From Trichococcus palustris (GTDB lineage: Bacteria > Bacillota > Bacilli > Lactobacillales > Aerococcaceae), in assembly GCF_900114465.1 (NCBI RefSeq), contig NZ_FOTD01000017.1:1-60986 (forward strand): DNA of 60,986 nucleotides. The letters run 5' to 3'. This document shows positions 43,225 to 51,970 of the stretch, piece by piece. Every line of letters begins with the position of its first letter. The first letter of the stretch is position 1. A program made the position numbers and the translations under genes. Below the pieces are notes generated by a model. The model saw nothing but the letters and a program-made list of their open reading frames with translations, was not told where the DNA came from and searched no databases.

Positions 43225-45258
43225 TCACTTCTTCACTTCTTCGATCAAGAGGGCGGACAACAATTGGTAAATGATCGCTTCATTGCCGGAATTAAAAATC
43301 TCGATCCCCAAATCGTTCATGATGATCGCTCCGCTGATTTTTCCCAGCATCTTAGCGACATTCTCTTCGATCGGATCGGGGGCCAGCATGACCAGCATCC
43401 GGGATAAAGTCATTGTTTTTTTGTCCATACCCATTATTTCAAGTGGCGTTTTCAAATCAAAGACACAAAAACAGGGTTGTAGAACCGCAGCGTGGGAGGC
43501 GTGGAACAAGGCAAAGTGGGTATTGGGAATGCCGATCGGCGCTTGCTGATAGCGATTCATCAATTTATCCCGGACCGTTGCCGGATCGGCGATGGTGTCA
43601 GCTGCAATGCTTTTCACAGCCAAAGAGACCGTTTCAAAAACATTGGCGTTATTCTCCAACGGCTTGACGAAAAAATGCTTCAACAACTGATTGATTTCAT
43701 CGATAAAGGTCATGACTTCCTGATAGTCATCATTTTCGGACAAGCTAGGCTTCGCCGGAAGCTGGACATTCCGCTTCGTATGACTGATTGCACGAAACGC
43801 TTCTTTGAGTTGCTTGACCTCGTCCTCCAAAAGCAAAGGGGAGACCAATAAATATTTCCCGCTGTATCCCGGCAACAATGAAGTAGAGATGGTCAAATCA
43901 AACTTCTCTTCCAGATTGAGTTTCCCCAGGTCGGCTATGCGAAAAAAGACGATATCATTGATGAAAGGAAAATGTTTCCGCAAACGCATTTCCAGCATGC
44001 GCGTCGAAGCCAATCCGCTGGGGGAAATTCCGGCAATATCCACTGCAATGACTTTAGGGCTGCGTTCCAGGGAATTAGCGAAATGCAATACCATATAGGC
44101 GATCTCTTCTTCAGAAAATTGCTGCTGCGGAAAGACTTGCGGCAAGGCGTTGCGGATCGCACTCGCAACTTCCGAGTATTGCGCCATGATTCGTTCCAGG
44201 ATGGGATTATTGAGGTTTCCTTGGTTTAAAATGGCTCGGCTTAACGCCCCCGAAAGGTGCGTCAAGAGCATTTTGTACAAATTGGGATCTTCAAAGAAAT
44301 TGACTTCCGCATCGCGACTGACGTTTTCGATCAATTGCTTCACTTGATAAGCTAAGCGCGTATCAAAGCTTTCCTTAAAAAAATCGTCATCCAAGGACTT
44401 GGAAAAATCGCCCAATAAATTAGCAAAGAAAACGACTTCACTGACCGCATACAATTGCTTCGTATGCGCTGCGATTTTGGCAAAAATTTGCTTCGCTAAA
44501 TCCAAAAGTTCTTTATTGATTTGTCCCGCATAGGAATCTTCCACCAGCTGGTGGCCTCGTGGGACGCGATCCATGGCAATGGTCAGCATCAAAATCAAAA
44601 ATTCCAGTTTCCGGTCACTCAAGTCAGAAAAACGTGGTTCTACGATTTCCCGTACCAGTTTTTGAGCAAAAAGCAGCTGTTCTTGATTTACGAATTGCAA
44701 AAAGAAACTTTCTTTATCTTTCGATTCTGAAAAGTGAAAGAAGTGATACTCATTGATCTCTATCCCCAGAATATTGGCCAATAAGAGACGGCGATACTTT
44801 TCGCTGCCGGCAAGTTCATAGCCGCGATTTCTCGTGATTGTTAGGGGCAGGCGAGCCAACCGCGTTTCCAACTGTTTGATATCGGCAAAAAACGTGGTGT
44901 TGCTGATCAGGAATTCATCCAGAAAAGTCTGCATGCTGATCGGCTGATCACTGTTCAATAGCTGCAGCAAAATGGCATGTTGGCGTTCGGTGGCAGATAA
45001 TTCGGAAGGCTCATCTTCAGAAACGGCGGAGAGAATTTCTGTTTTTACGCTATCCTCAGCAATTAATCGGAAACGACCCAGTCCCGCTTTTTCCAGCTTT
45101 GCACCGATGGATTCCAAAGACAGCTCCAGATTTGCCAATTCGCGGTAAACCGTACGCTTGCTGACTTTAAGAAGACTCATCAGGTGTTCCACGGTGACCG
45201 GCGAGGCAGTATGCAGCAATTCTTTTAAGATGATAGTCTCTCTAGGCGTTAGAAACAT
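43225..45258 (-). CDS. mtlR: PRD-containing transcriptional activator MtlR
   Basis: The 677-residue protein has an N-terminal DeoR/HTH_11-type domain (LTPRETIILKELLHTASPVTVEHLMSLLKVSKRTVYRELANLE) and a second helical HTH region. Two PTS-regulation domains lie at about 190-400, with His residues in MDRVPRGHQLVEDS and LMLTHLSGALSR. A Gat-type IIB-like domain and a C-terminal IIA domain of the mannitol type follow (IGIPNTHFALFHASHAAV). Phosphorylation by HPr and the mannitol IIs tunes its activity. Its start overlaps the end of the second IICB gene by 17 bp. It is the likely activator at 42639-42660. Confidence 0.92.
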   Translation of the reverse strand: MFLTPRETIILKELLHTASPVTVEHLMSLLKVSKRTVYRELANLELSLESIGAKLEKAGLGRFRLIAEDSVKTEILSAVSEDEPSELSATERQHAILLQLLNSDQPISMQTFLDEFLISNTTFFADIKQLETRLARLPLTITRNRGYELAGSEKYRRLLLANILGIEINEYHFFHFSESKDKESFFLQFVNQEQLLFAQKLVREIVEPRFSDLSDRKLEFLILMLTIAMDRVPRGHQLVEDSYAGQINKELLDLAKQIFAKIAAHTKQLYAVSEVVFFANLLGDFSKSLDDDFFKESFDTRLAYQVKQLIENVSRDAEVNFFEDPNLYKMLLTHLSGALSRAILNQGNLNNPILERIMAQYSEVASAIRNALPQVFPQQQFSEEEIAYMVLHFANSLERSPKVIAVDIAGISPSGLASTRMLEMRLRKHFPFINDIVFFRIADLGKLNLEEKFDLTISTSLLPGYSGKYLLVSPLLLEDEVKQLKEAFRAISHTKRNVQLPAKPSLSENDDYQEVMTFIDEINQLLKHFFVKPLENNANVFETVSLAVKSIAADTIADPATVRDKLMNRYQQAPIGIPNTHFALFHASHAAVLQPCFCVFDLKTPLEIMGMDKKTMTLSRMLVMLAPDPIEENVAKMLGKISGAIIMNDLGIEIFNSGNEAIIYQLLSALLIEEVKK

Positions 45259-46939
45259 CCGACAAGTCTCCCCTCAATAGTTTCTCGTATTTGTTCGTTG
45301 CAATAAGATGCTCCACAATCAGCAGCGGTCCCTTCGGCAGCGCGTTTTCAGAAGCAAATTTTTCAGTGACGATATATAGATTCCTTTGATCCAAAAGCAG
45401 ATGTTCCAGGGGTTGCTTTTCAACGTCGATCACTACGCTGTACTTCTGCGCTAAATTGCGGAACGCCTGCACCGCCATGGTCTGGGAACCCCGCACACCA
45501 TCAGCATATAAAAAGACGATCTTTTGATACGGTATTTTTTCTCCGAACGGTTCCGGACTAACATTTTTTTCATGTTCCTCAGTCAGCAACGCCACAACTT
45601 TCGTATACTCCTCTTGATCCAAAAAATTTCCAATTGTGACTATTTGGGCGTGGGGGGCTTGGATTTCGGCTAAATGCTTCAACTCATTTTGGGTAATAAG
45701 CAAAAGATGGGGATCATCATTCACGCGGTAAATGGAAGTGTAGTCAACGGGGATGGAAATGCCCCTTTCCTTCAATTGTTGCCGCATCATGCTGGCTCCC
45801 ATCGCACTTGAACCCATGCCCGCGTCACAAGCGAATAAAATCTTCTGAACTTCCGTCAATTTCGTCACCTTTTCTGAAATTTCTTTTTTTGTGTAATCTT
45901 TTCTGATCACGATGGCGGCGATCAAAAAACTAATCAGAGCGCTTACTGAAATGCCGCAAGTAACCCCCAGCAGCATATTTTGCGGTGCATTCGCTAAAAT
46001 CATCACGAGCGATCCCGGGGAAGCCGGAGCCTTCAAACCCACTTGAAATAATTCAAAAATCAAAGTGCCGCTCATGCCGCCCAAAATGACGGCCGCAAAC
46101 AACAAAGGGTTCAGTAAAACAAACGGGAAGTAAATCTCATGGATCCCGCCGATCAGATGAATCATTAATGCGCCGCTGGCATTGGCCTTCAGTTCTTTAC
46201 GGCTGAACAGAATAAATGCCAATAATACCCCCAGCCCCGGCCCGGGATTCGTTTCGATCAAAAAGAGCAGCGAAGTTCCTGTATCCCCCGCTTGCTCAAT
46301 CCCCAATGGCGTCAAGATACCGTGGTTGAGCGTATTGTTCAAGAACAACACTTTCAACGGCTCGATAAAAATATTGGCCAACAAAAGCAGGTTCCGCTGG
46401 ATCAACCAGCCAACGAACAGACCCGCTTTCTGAGTGACGCCCGCAATGAACGGGCCGATAAAAACCAGACTCAAATAGCCGAACAGCATGCCGATGATCC
46501 CCGCCGAAAAATTACGGATCAGCATCTCATAACCTGCTTTGACCTTTGGCAAAAAATATTTATCGAAAAGGAAAACACTCCAGCCAGCCAACGGTCCTAT
46601 TACCATAGCTCCCAGTATTTGCGGGTCTTCAAAGTCTACAAGAATTCCAATCACCGCGATGGCCGCCACGACCCCGGCTCTTTGCTCGATCAATCGTCCC
46701 CCAGTATAGGCAATCAGAACCGGGAGGAGAAAATAAATCATGATGTGATCCATTTCAATAAAGGATTGCTGGAGCGGACCCTGAAGGTATTGAATGAGAG
46801 TTGTAATGATACCCCAAGTGATGAAGACACTCACATTCGGCATGATCATTCCGCTGAGATAATGGCCAACCCTCCTTATGTTCGGCAACTCAAAAAGGTC
46901 TTCATTTGCATGGAATCGTTTTGGTTTTGTCATGGCCAC
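45242..46939 (-). CDS. Second mannitol-type PTS enzyme IICB
   Basis: The 565-residue paralogue of mtlA has the same domain order: IIC (about 15-345; [23 protein letters not shown]), a IIB domain with Cys in [17 protein letters not shown], and a third IIB-like module. The loop of that module (FLYADGVRGSQTMA) lacks the Cys and its following Asp. It probably imports a hexitol, mannitol or a close analogue. It is the first gene of a unit with mtlR and a second IIA, and TAAGGAGG precedes its ATG. A possible cre site lies downstream of its promoter. Confidence 0.92.
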   Translation of the reverse strand: MAMTKPKRFHANEDLFELPNIRRVGHYLSGMIMPNVSVFITWGIITTLIQYLQGPLQQSFIEMDHIMIYFLLPVLIAYTGGRLIEQRAGVVAAIAVIGILVDFEDPQILGAMVIGPLAGWSVFLFDKYFLPKVKAGYEMLIRNFSAGIIGMLFGYLSLVFIGPFIAGVTQKAGLFVGWLIQRNLLLLANIFIEPLKVLFLNNTLNHGILTPLGIEQAGDTGTSLLFLIETNPGPGLGVLLAFILFSRKELKANASGALMIHLIGGIHEIYFPFVLLNPLLFAAVILGGMSGTLIFELFQVGLKAPASPGSLVMILANAPQNMLLGVTCGISVSALISFLIAAIVIRKDYTKKEISEKVTKLTEVQKILFACDAGMGSSAMGASMMRQQLKERGISIPVDYTSIYRVNDDPHLLLITQNELKHLAEIQAPHAQIVTIGNFLDQEEYTKVVALLTEEHEKNVSPEPFGEKIPYQKIVFLYADGVRGSQTMAVQAFRNLAQKYSVVIDVEKQPLEHLLLDQRNLYIVTEKFASENALPKGPLLIVEHLIATNKYEKLLRGDLSDVSNA

Positions 46940-47025
46940 ACCTCCTTATTCATTTTCAGCAGGGCAGGCAGAATCAGGATTTGATAAAAATTTCCGTGTC
47001 ATAGTCGGACTAGCCTCCAAAACTT

Positions 47026-47066
47026 TGGTTCCGCTTACAAAAAAACGGCCGCTTTTAGCGCATTAT
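47026..47066 (-). promoter_or_regulatory. Promoter and weak cre-like site of the second IICB gene
   Basis: TATAAT (47061-47066, minus strand) has a poor -35, suggesting an activator. TGTAAGCGGAACCA (47026-47039) matches the cre consensus at 12 of 14 positions and lies downstream of the start, where CcpA would act as a roadblock. Confidence 0.4.
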
Positions 47067-47151
47067 ACATTTTTAACATGCGGTTGTATAGCTTTGCAAT
47101 CATTCCGATTCATCCCATGATTGAAATCACGGGTGTTCTCGGTGCATGAAT

Positions 47152-47188
47152 AAAAAGAGCCATGAAACACCACTCCTGCAGTGTTTCA
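47152..47188 (-). terminator. Terminator of the cdaA-cdaR-glmM operon
   Basis: TGAAACAC and GTGTTTCA form an 8-bp stem. On the minus strand CTTTTTATT follows. Confidence 0.8.
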
Positions 47189-47217
47189 CGACCCTGAACG
47201 TTATATGACAGCCTTTA

Positions 47218-48570
47218 TCAGATGCCTATTTCTTGTTTCACTATGTTGACGATGCGCATAACGTATTCATGGCATTTTTCGTCTGTTTCGGCTTCCGCCA
47301 TGACGCGCAGTAATGGTTCGGTTCCGCTTGGGCGAACCAGAATGCGGCCCTTTCCGTTCATTTCCGCTTCAACTTCTTCGATGACAGCTTTCACAGCCGG
47401 AATGTCCATCACGCCATCTTTATCGGAAACGCGCACGTTCACCAATTCTTGCGGGTAAATGGTTACTTCATCAGCCAACTCTGAAAGTTTTTTGCCGGTT
47501 TGTTTCATGACGTTCAACAATTGAATACCAGTCAACAGGCCATCGCCGGTTGTGTTCATTTCAAGGAAGACAACGTGTCCGGATTGTTCGCCGCCCAAGT
47601 TGTAGCCATTTTTGCGCATTTCTTCCACGACATAACGGTCGCCGACTTGCGTCTTCAAAGCGATCATGCCTGCGGCTTCGATAGCTTTATGGAAGCCCAG
47701 GTTGCTCATGACAGTGGAGACGATTGTGTTGTGGTTCAATTTATTGTGGTCCTTCAAATATTTACCGCAGATGAACATGATTCTGTCGCCGTCAATGATG
47801 CGCCCATTCTCATCCACCGCGATACAGCGATCGGCGTCGCCGTCAAATGCCAAGCCGACATCCGCTTTCTTCTCAACGACAAATTTACCTAGGACATCCG
47901 GATGCGTCGAACCGACGCCTTTGTTGATGTTGATGCCGTCTGGATTTGCACCCATTGTATAGAAGTCTGTTTCCAAGTCTGCGAATAAACGATTGACGAC
48001 CGGTGATGCTGCCCCGTTTGCCGCATCCAGGCAGACGGTGATGCCGGATAAGTCATCCGGGATGGTCGTTTGCAAGTATTGCGCATATTTCAAAACGCCT
48101 TCCGGATATTCATCCACTGTCCCCAAGCCTTCAGCGGAAGGTCTCGGTAAAGTATCCTCTTCTTGATCCAAGTATGCTTCGATTTCGTATTCCTGTTCAT
48201 CCGACAGTTTGAAGCCGTCAGCGCCGAAGAATTTGATGCCATTGTCGCCGGCAGGATTGTGCGATGCAGAAATCATGACGCCTGCCACGGCACCTTGAAT
48301 GCGTGTCAGATAAGCGACACCCGGTGTAGGGATGACTCCCAATTGCAACACTTCAATACCGACTGATAATAAGCCGGAAACCAGTGCATATTCCAACAAT
48401 TGTCCTGAAATTCTAGTATCACGCGCAACCAACACGAGTGGATGTGCTATATCTTTAGCATGTTGTCTTAAGACATATCCTCCAAAACGGCCTAGTTTGA
48501 AAGCTAATTCCGGTGTCAATTCGCTATTCGCAACGCCTCTTACACCGTCTGTTCCAAAATACTTACCCAT
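47218..48570 (-). CDS. glmM: Phosphoglucosamine mutase
   Basis: The 450-residue enzyme starts [21 protein letters not shown] and contains [17 protein letters not shown], whose first Ser after the Ala carries the catalytic phosphate. DGDADRC is the Mg-binding loop and [14 protein letters not shown] the phosphate-binding loop near the C-terminus. It converts glucosamine-6-phosphate to glucosamine-1-phosphate, following GlmS. It is the third gene of cdaA-cdaR-glmM, a conserved Firmicute arrangement in which GlmM is known to interact with and inhibit CdaA. AGGAG precedes the ATG. Confidence 0.97.
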   Translation of the reverse strand: MGKYFGTDGVRGVANSELTPELAFKLGRFGGYVLRQHAKDIAHPLVLVARDTRISGQLLEYALVSGLLSVGIEVLQLGVIPTPGVAYLTRIQGAVAGVMISASHNPAGDNGIKFFGADGFKLSDEQEYEIEAYLDQEEDTLPRPSAEGLGTVDEYPEGVLKYAQYLQTTIPDDLSGITVCLDAANGAASPVVNRLFADLETDFYTMGANPDGININKGVGSTHPDVLGKFVVEKKADVGLAFDGDADRCIAVDENGRIIDGDRIMFICGKYLKDHNKLNHNTIVSTVMSNLGFHKAIEAAGMIALKTQVGDRYVVEEMRKNGYNLGGEQSGHVVFLEMNTTGDGLLTGIQLLNVMKQTGKKLSELADEVTIYPQELVNVRVSDKDGVMDIPAVKAVIEEVEAEMNGKGRILVRPSGTEPLLRVMAEAETDEKCHEYVMRIVNIVKQEIGI

Positions 48571-48628
48571 TACCTGTAATCTCCTTTAAATTTTATATTT
48601 ATTTCGTCTTCATGGATTATTATTATTT

Positions 48629-49729
48629 TTATGAACTGCTGTCCTTTTGGCTGCCACTGCTGGCTTGTTCCGTCGAAGGACTCACGCTGCTCTCGCTTGC
48701 CGATGATGTATCTGAAGCCGTTGGAACGGAACTCGATTCAGCGGCCGTTGAAGCTGCATTCGCATCTTTAACCGTTATCGTGACTTCTACGCTGCCCGGC
48801 GTCGCTGTCAATGATCCGCTCGGCAGCGGGATGACGATCGTCTGCGTCTTGTTCTCAGCTACGCCAGTAACGCTGACCGGCAATGCGATTTGATCGATTC
48901 CTTCCAATAAGGCTCGATCACCGGTTAAGGTGACGACATCGTCGCCGGATATCTCAATCGCATACTGTTTGTTTTCAACAGGGACGCCGACTTGCTGCAC
49001 AATCAGCGGTACTTTCTTCCCATAAAGCGTAATGGGAATTTTGACATTTACCTCTTGCGGTTCGACAGAAACGTTTAATTTATTGCCATCGCTGTCTTCT
49101 ACTTGTACTACTGTATTCATATTTATCGAATTTGTCAATCCATTTTCAGCAGGGACGATCACGTATACATTTTTGACGCGCGCGATCGTAGATGCCGGAC
49201 CTGTAAGCGTAACAGTATTGGCGCTTAAAACCGGATTGCCTGCATTGTATGCTGGGTTGACCAGACTTTCATCGAAGCGGAGTTCCACAGGGCTCTTGAT
49301 GGACACGCGTTCTTCGATGACCACGTTTACCCGCGATGGCGTAAGCTGGTATTCTATTTCGTTTGACAGGTTCTCCACCCTCAGTTGGACGGTATGTTCC
49401 CCCGCCCCCAAAGCATTCAGATCCTCCGTCACCACGCGATAATCTGCGGCGGAAATGGTTTGCATCAACACACTCTGGGGACCTTTCAGAGTGAGCACAA
49501 CCGTTTCGGGAAGTCCCGAAATAAAATAACGATCCGTATTGATATCCACTTGGATCGGCACATTGGAAATGGTCTCCTGCGTGCTGGTGCTGATGGAGCT
49601 GTTCCTGTTGATTGTAGATAATCCGTAGTTTTCGGAATAGACATACGCGAACAGCAGTAACGCAACCAGCAAGGAAACGCCCCGGAGAACCCATTTTTTC
49701 TCGAAAAATTTGGCATCTTTTTTCTTCAT
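48629..49729 (-). CDS. cdaR: CdaA regulatory protein (YbbR domains)
   Basis: The 366-residue protein has one N-terminal membrane anchor (WVLRGVSLLVALLLFAYVYSENY) and several extracytoplasmic YbbR repeats of about 80 residues, for example VPIQVDINTDRYFISGLPETVVLTLKGP. The tail is low-complexity and Ser/Thr-rich (about 325-366). It modulates the c-di-AMP cyclase CdaA. Its ATG overlaps the cdaA stop by 4 bp (ATGA), with GGGGGAG 6 bp before. I chose this start over one five codons upstream for that reason. Confidence 0.94.
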   Translation of the reverse strand: MKKKDAKFFEKKWVLRGVSLLVALLLFAYVYSENYGLSTINRNSSISTSTQETISNVPIQVDINTDRYFISGLPETVVLTLKGPQSVLMQTISAADYRVVTEDLNALGAGEHTVQLRVENLSNEIEYQLTPSRVNVVIEERVSIKSPVELRFDESLVNPAYNAGNPVLSANTVTLTGPASTIARVKNVYVIVPAENGLTNSINMNTVVQVEDSDGNKLNVSVEPQEVNVKIPITLYGKKVPLIVQQVGVPVENKQYAIEISGDDVVTLTGDRALLEGIDQIALPVSVTGVAENKTQTIVIPLPSGSLTATPGSVEVTITVKDANAASTAAESSSVPTASDTSSASESSVSPSTEQASSGSQKDSSS

Positions 49730-50568
49730 TCGGAGCTCCCCCATTTCATATTGTCAAAAATGTCTTGAATGAAATTAGTGGATTTTTCCTCCTGGTCTTC
49801 CACAACCAACTGGTCCGTCAAATAGGCCACAAAATTTTCCCTTGTCATTTCCCGTAACAGTCTATTTCCATGGGCGATGCTGATGCCACCCGTTTCCTCT
49901 GAAACGATGATTGTGATGGCATCGCTGACTTCGGACAAGCCGATCGCCGCCCGATGACGTGTCCCTAATTCTTTTGGTATCAAGGAACTTTCGGAAAGTG
50001 GCAAATAGCTTGCCGCTGTTGCTATTTTATAATCTTGGATGATGACGGCGCCATCATGCAAAGGCGTATTCGGAATGAAAATATTGATGAGCAGTTGGTT
50101 GGTTACCACTCCTCCGATCGGTATGCCAGTTGAAGCATACTCGTCCAAGGAATCCTGTTCTTCCAATGAAATGAGCGCTCCGATTTTCCGTTTCGCCATG
50201 TACTGGACGGCTTTGTCCAGTTCCGCCACCAACCGTTCACCTGCATTGATGGTTCGTTTGGAGCGTTTCCGGAACCCGGTTTTCCCGAGATGTTCCAATC
50301 CTTTTCTGATTTCAGGCTGGAATACGATAATGACGGCGACAACGCCCCATTGGATGACGCTATTCATGATCCAATCGATGGTCTGCAGCTGCAAAAAAAC
50401 CGCTGCAAATTTGATCAGCACAAAGATGCCTACCCCTTTTAAGAGTTGAATGGCACGCGTCCCTTTAAATATCATGATCAGCTTATAGACCAGATACCAC
50501 ACAATCAAGATATCCAATAAATTAAAAGCATTGCTCCAAGTGATCATTTCTCCCCAATCGATTGACAC
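49726..50568 (-). CDS. cdaA: Diadenylate cyclase CdaA
   Basis: The 280-residue protein has three N-terminal membrane segments (about 10-80) and a cytoplasmic DAC domain. The active-site motifs DGA (PLHDGAVIIQD) and RHR (GTRHRAAIGLSE) are intact. It makes c-di-AMP from two ATP, controlling osmolyte transport and wall stress. The start codon is GTG at 50568, with GGGGG 7-8 bp upstream. It is the first gene of cdaA-cdaR-glmM. TATAAT-like boxes lie within 40 bp upstream. Confidence 0.96.
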   Translation of the reverse strand: MSIDWGEMITWSNAFNLLDILIVWYLVYKLIMIFKGTRAIQLLKGVGIFVLIKFAAVFLQLQTIDWIMNSVIQWGVVAVIIVFQPEIRKGLEHLGKTGFRKRSKRTINAGERLVAELDKAVQYMAKRKIGALISLEEQDSLDEYASTGIPIGGVVTNQLLINIFIPNTPLHDGAVIIQDYKIATAASYLPLSESSLIPKELGTRHRAAIGLSEVSDAITIIVSEETGGISIAHGNRLLREMTRENFVAYLTDQLVVEDQEEKSTNFIQDIFDNMKWGSSE

Positions 50569-50639
50569 ATGTGCACCCCCTGCTAATATTATAGATACAA
50601 TTATATCATAAACGATATTGCAAAATGCAGATTGTTTCC

Positions 50640-50668
50640 TTGAGTAAGCGCTTCAAAAGGCGTACAAT
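50640..50668 (+). promoter_or_regulatory. Promoter of the cupin gene with cre-like core
   Basis: TTGAGT (50640-50645), 17 bp and TACAAT (50663-50668) form a good promoter. The spacer begins with the palindrome AAGCGCTT (50646-50653), the core of a cre site, although flanks match poorly. Confidence 0.6.
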
Positions 50669-50786
50669 TAAGATGCACAAAAAATAATGGTCAATCAAGC
50701 TTATCGATTGCACAACTTTCTCATTTTGGTGTACTTAGGTTGTAACCATTATAAATAATCAATCCATTCAAACAGGAGGAATCAGC

Positions 50787-51209
50787 ATGACTATCGATTT
50801 TAAGGACCATGGTCAAACGCCCTATGTAGTGAACATTGAGGACGCAACGTTACAAAATGAGAATTACCGCACAACCATCTGGACAGGGAAAAAATTGCAG
50901 GTGACCGTAATGACCATTCAACCAAAAGATGACATCGGTTTGGAAGTCCATCATGGCATCGATCAATTCATCCGCATCGAAAAAGGCCAAGGACTGTGCC
51001 AAATCGGGCCGGCTGAAAATAACCTGAACTTCGAACAAGCCGTATCTGATGATGACGCTGTCTTTGTGCCTGCCGATATGTGGCACAATATCACCAATAC
51101 GGGTGACCAGCCGCTTAAATTATATACGATCTACGCAGGTCCCGACCATGTACCGGGTACCGTTCACCCGACACATGATGACGCAAGGAACGATCCGAAC
51201 GAACATTGA
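50787..51209 (+). CDS. Cupin-domain protein
   Basis: The 140-residue single-domain cupin has motif 1 EVHHGIDQFIRIEKGQG, with two His and a Glu-like ligand set, and motif 2 FVPADMWHNITNTGD with the third His, forming a metal site. It is similar to small cupins annotated as mannose-6-phosphate-isomerase-like or of unknown role; no substrate can be stated. CAGGAGG lies upstream of the ATG. The transcript has a leader of about 110 nt with no recognised riboswitch. Confidence 0.85.
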   Translation: MTIDFKDHGQTPYVVNIEDATLQNENYRTTIWTGKKLQVTVMTIQPKDDIGLEVHHGIDQFIRIEKGQGLCQIGPAENNLNFEQAVSDDDAVFVPADMWHNITNTGDQPLKLYTIYAGPDHVPGTVHPTHDDARNDPNEH

Positions 51210-51224
51210 TTATCGTATCCAAAA

Positions 51225-51258
51225 AAACGAGTCCAGGAGATTGCTCCCGGACTCGTTT
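51225..51258 (+). terminator. Terminator after the cupin gene
   Basis: AAACGAGTCC pairs with GGACTCGTTT with an inner GGAG/CTCC stem, followed by TATTTG. Confidence 0.88.
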
Positions 51259-51297
51259 TATTTGTAATGGATGAAGACAATCACAGAACGGCCGTCA

Positions 51298-51498
51298 TCA
51301 GTCGACTAATTTTGCAAGTTCTTCTTCAGGCAAGTAGAAAGATACTTTGCTGCAGCCAGGGCATACAGCCGCTTCTAAAGATGCTCTTACTGAATCATTC
51401 AATGTTTTTCCTTTTGAAACTTCAACTTGATAAACGCCTTGTGTATGTAGTGTCAAACCTTTCATTAAATCCATGTTGCAATCTGCGCATTTAGCCAT
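51298..51498 (-). CDS. Small zinc-ribbon-like protein
   Basis: The 66-residue protein has CADC near the start (residues 4-7) and CPGC at 46-49, a four-cysteine set that could bind one zinc. The region between is short, strand-forming and basic (QGVYQVEVSKGKTLNDSVRASLEAAV). I do not recognise a named family. An AAGCAGGG site precedes the ATG by about 8 bp. It is monocistronic and upstream of no other minus-strand gene. Confidence 0.75.
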   Translation of the reverse strand: MAKCADCNMDLMKGLTLHTQGVYQVEVSKGKTLNDSVRASLEAAVCPGCSKVSFYLPEEELAKLVD

Positions 51499-51612
51499 GT
51501 GTTTGCCCTGCTTTCCTATTTTTAATTTGTCTTTTTCATGTAAACATCTACATGTCTTATCATACCACGATTTCTACAATGAACTTTTTACTAATTTGTG
51601 AACTTTTTGCTA

Positions 51613-51661
51613 AAAAAACAGGAAAAACACATCCCGCAGTGGGATGTATTTTTCCTGTTTT
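51613..51661 (-). terminator. Terminator downstream of the tRNA pair
   Basis: A stem of more than 20 bp (ACAGGAAAAA...ACATCCC with its complement, one mismatch) with T runs on the minus strand ends the tRNA-Tyr/tRNA-Gln transcript. Confidence 0.9.
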
Positions 51662-51668
51662 TGCATGA

Positions 51669-51740
51669 CTGGGCTAGCTGGATTCGAACCAACGAATGAC
51701 AGAGTCAAAGTCTGTTGCCTTACCGCTTGGCGATAGCCCA
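51669..51740 (-). tRNA. tRNA-Gln (anticodon TTG)
   Basis: The minus strand folds as a 72-nt cloverleaf: acceptor TGGGCTA/TAGCCCA, anticodon stem ACAGA/TCTGT with loop CTTTGAC (anticodon TTG), T loop TTCGAAT. Discriminator G; CCA is not encoded. Confidence 0.95.
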
Positions 51741-51741
51741 A

Positions 51742-51825
51742 TGGTGGAGGAGGGCAGATTCGAACTGCCGAACCCTAAGGAGCGGATTTACAGTCCGCCG
51801 CGTTTAGCCACTTCGCTACTCCTCC
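51742..51825 (-). tRNA. tRNA-Tyr (anticodon GTA)
   Basis: The 84-nt class II tRNA has acceptor GGAGGAG/CTCCTCC, anticodon stem GCGGA/TCCGC with loop CTGTAAA (anticodon GTA) and a long variable arm. The 3' ACCA is encoded. It is transcribed just upstream of tRNA-Gln. Confidence 0.95.
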
Positions 51826-51923
51826 GTAAGCTTTCCATCAAAAGCTGACCAATATATAATATACCAGCTTTCCATTTATTTCAATACCTTAAAAAATATT
51901 TTTAGTTTTTTTTAATGAAAAAA

Positions 51924-51961
51924 GGAAAGCAGGCAAAACACATCCGCTCCGCTTGCTTTCC
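51924..51961 (-). terminator. Terminator of the yidD-phasin-ubiB operon
   Basis: GGAAAGCAAGC pairs with GCCTGCTTTCC on the minus strand (one mismatch), followed by TTTTTTCATT. Confidence 0.82.
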
Positions 51962-51970
51962 GCCAGTCAT

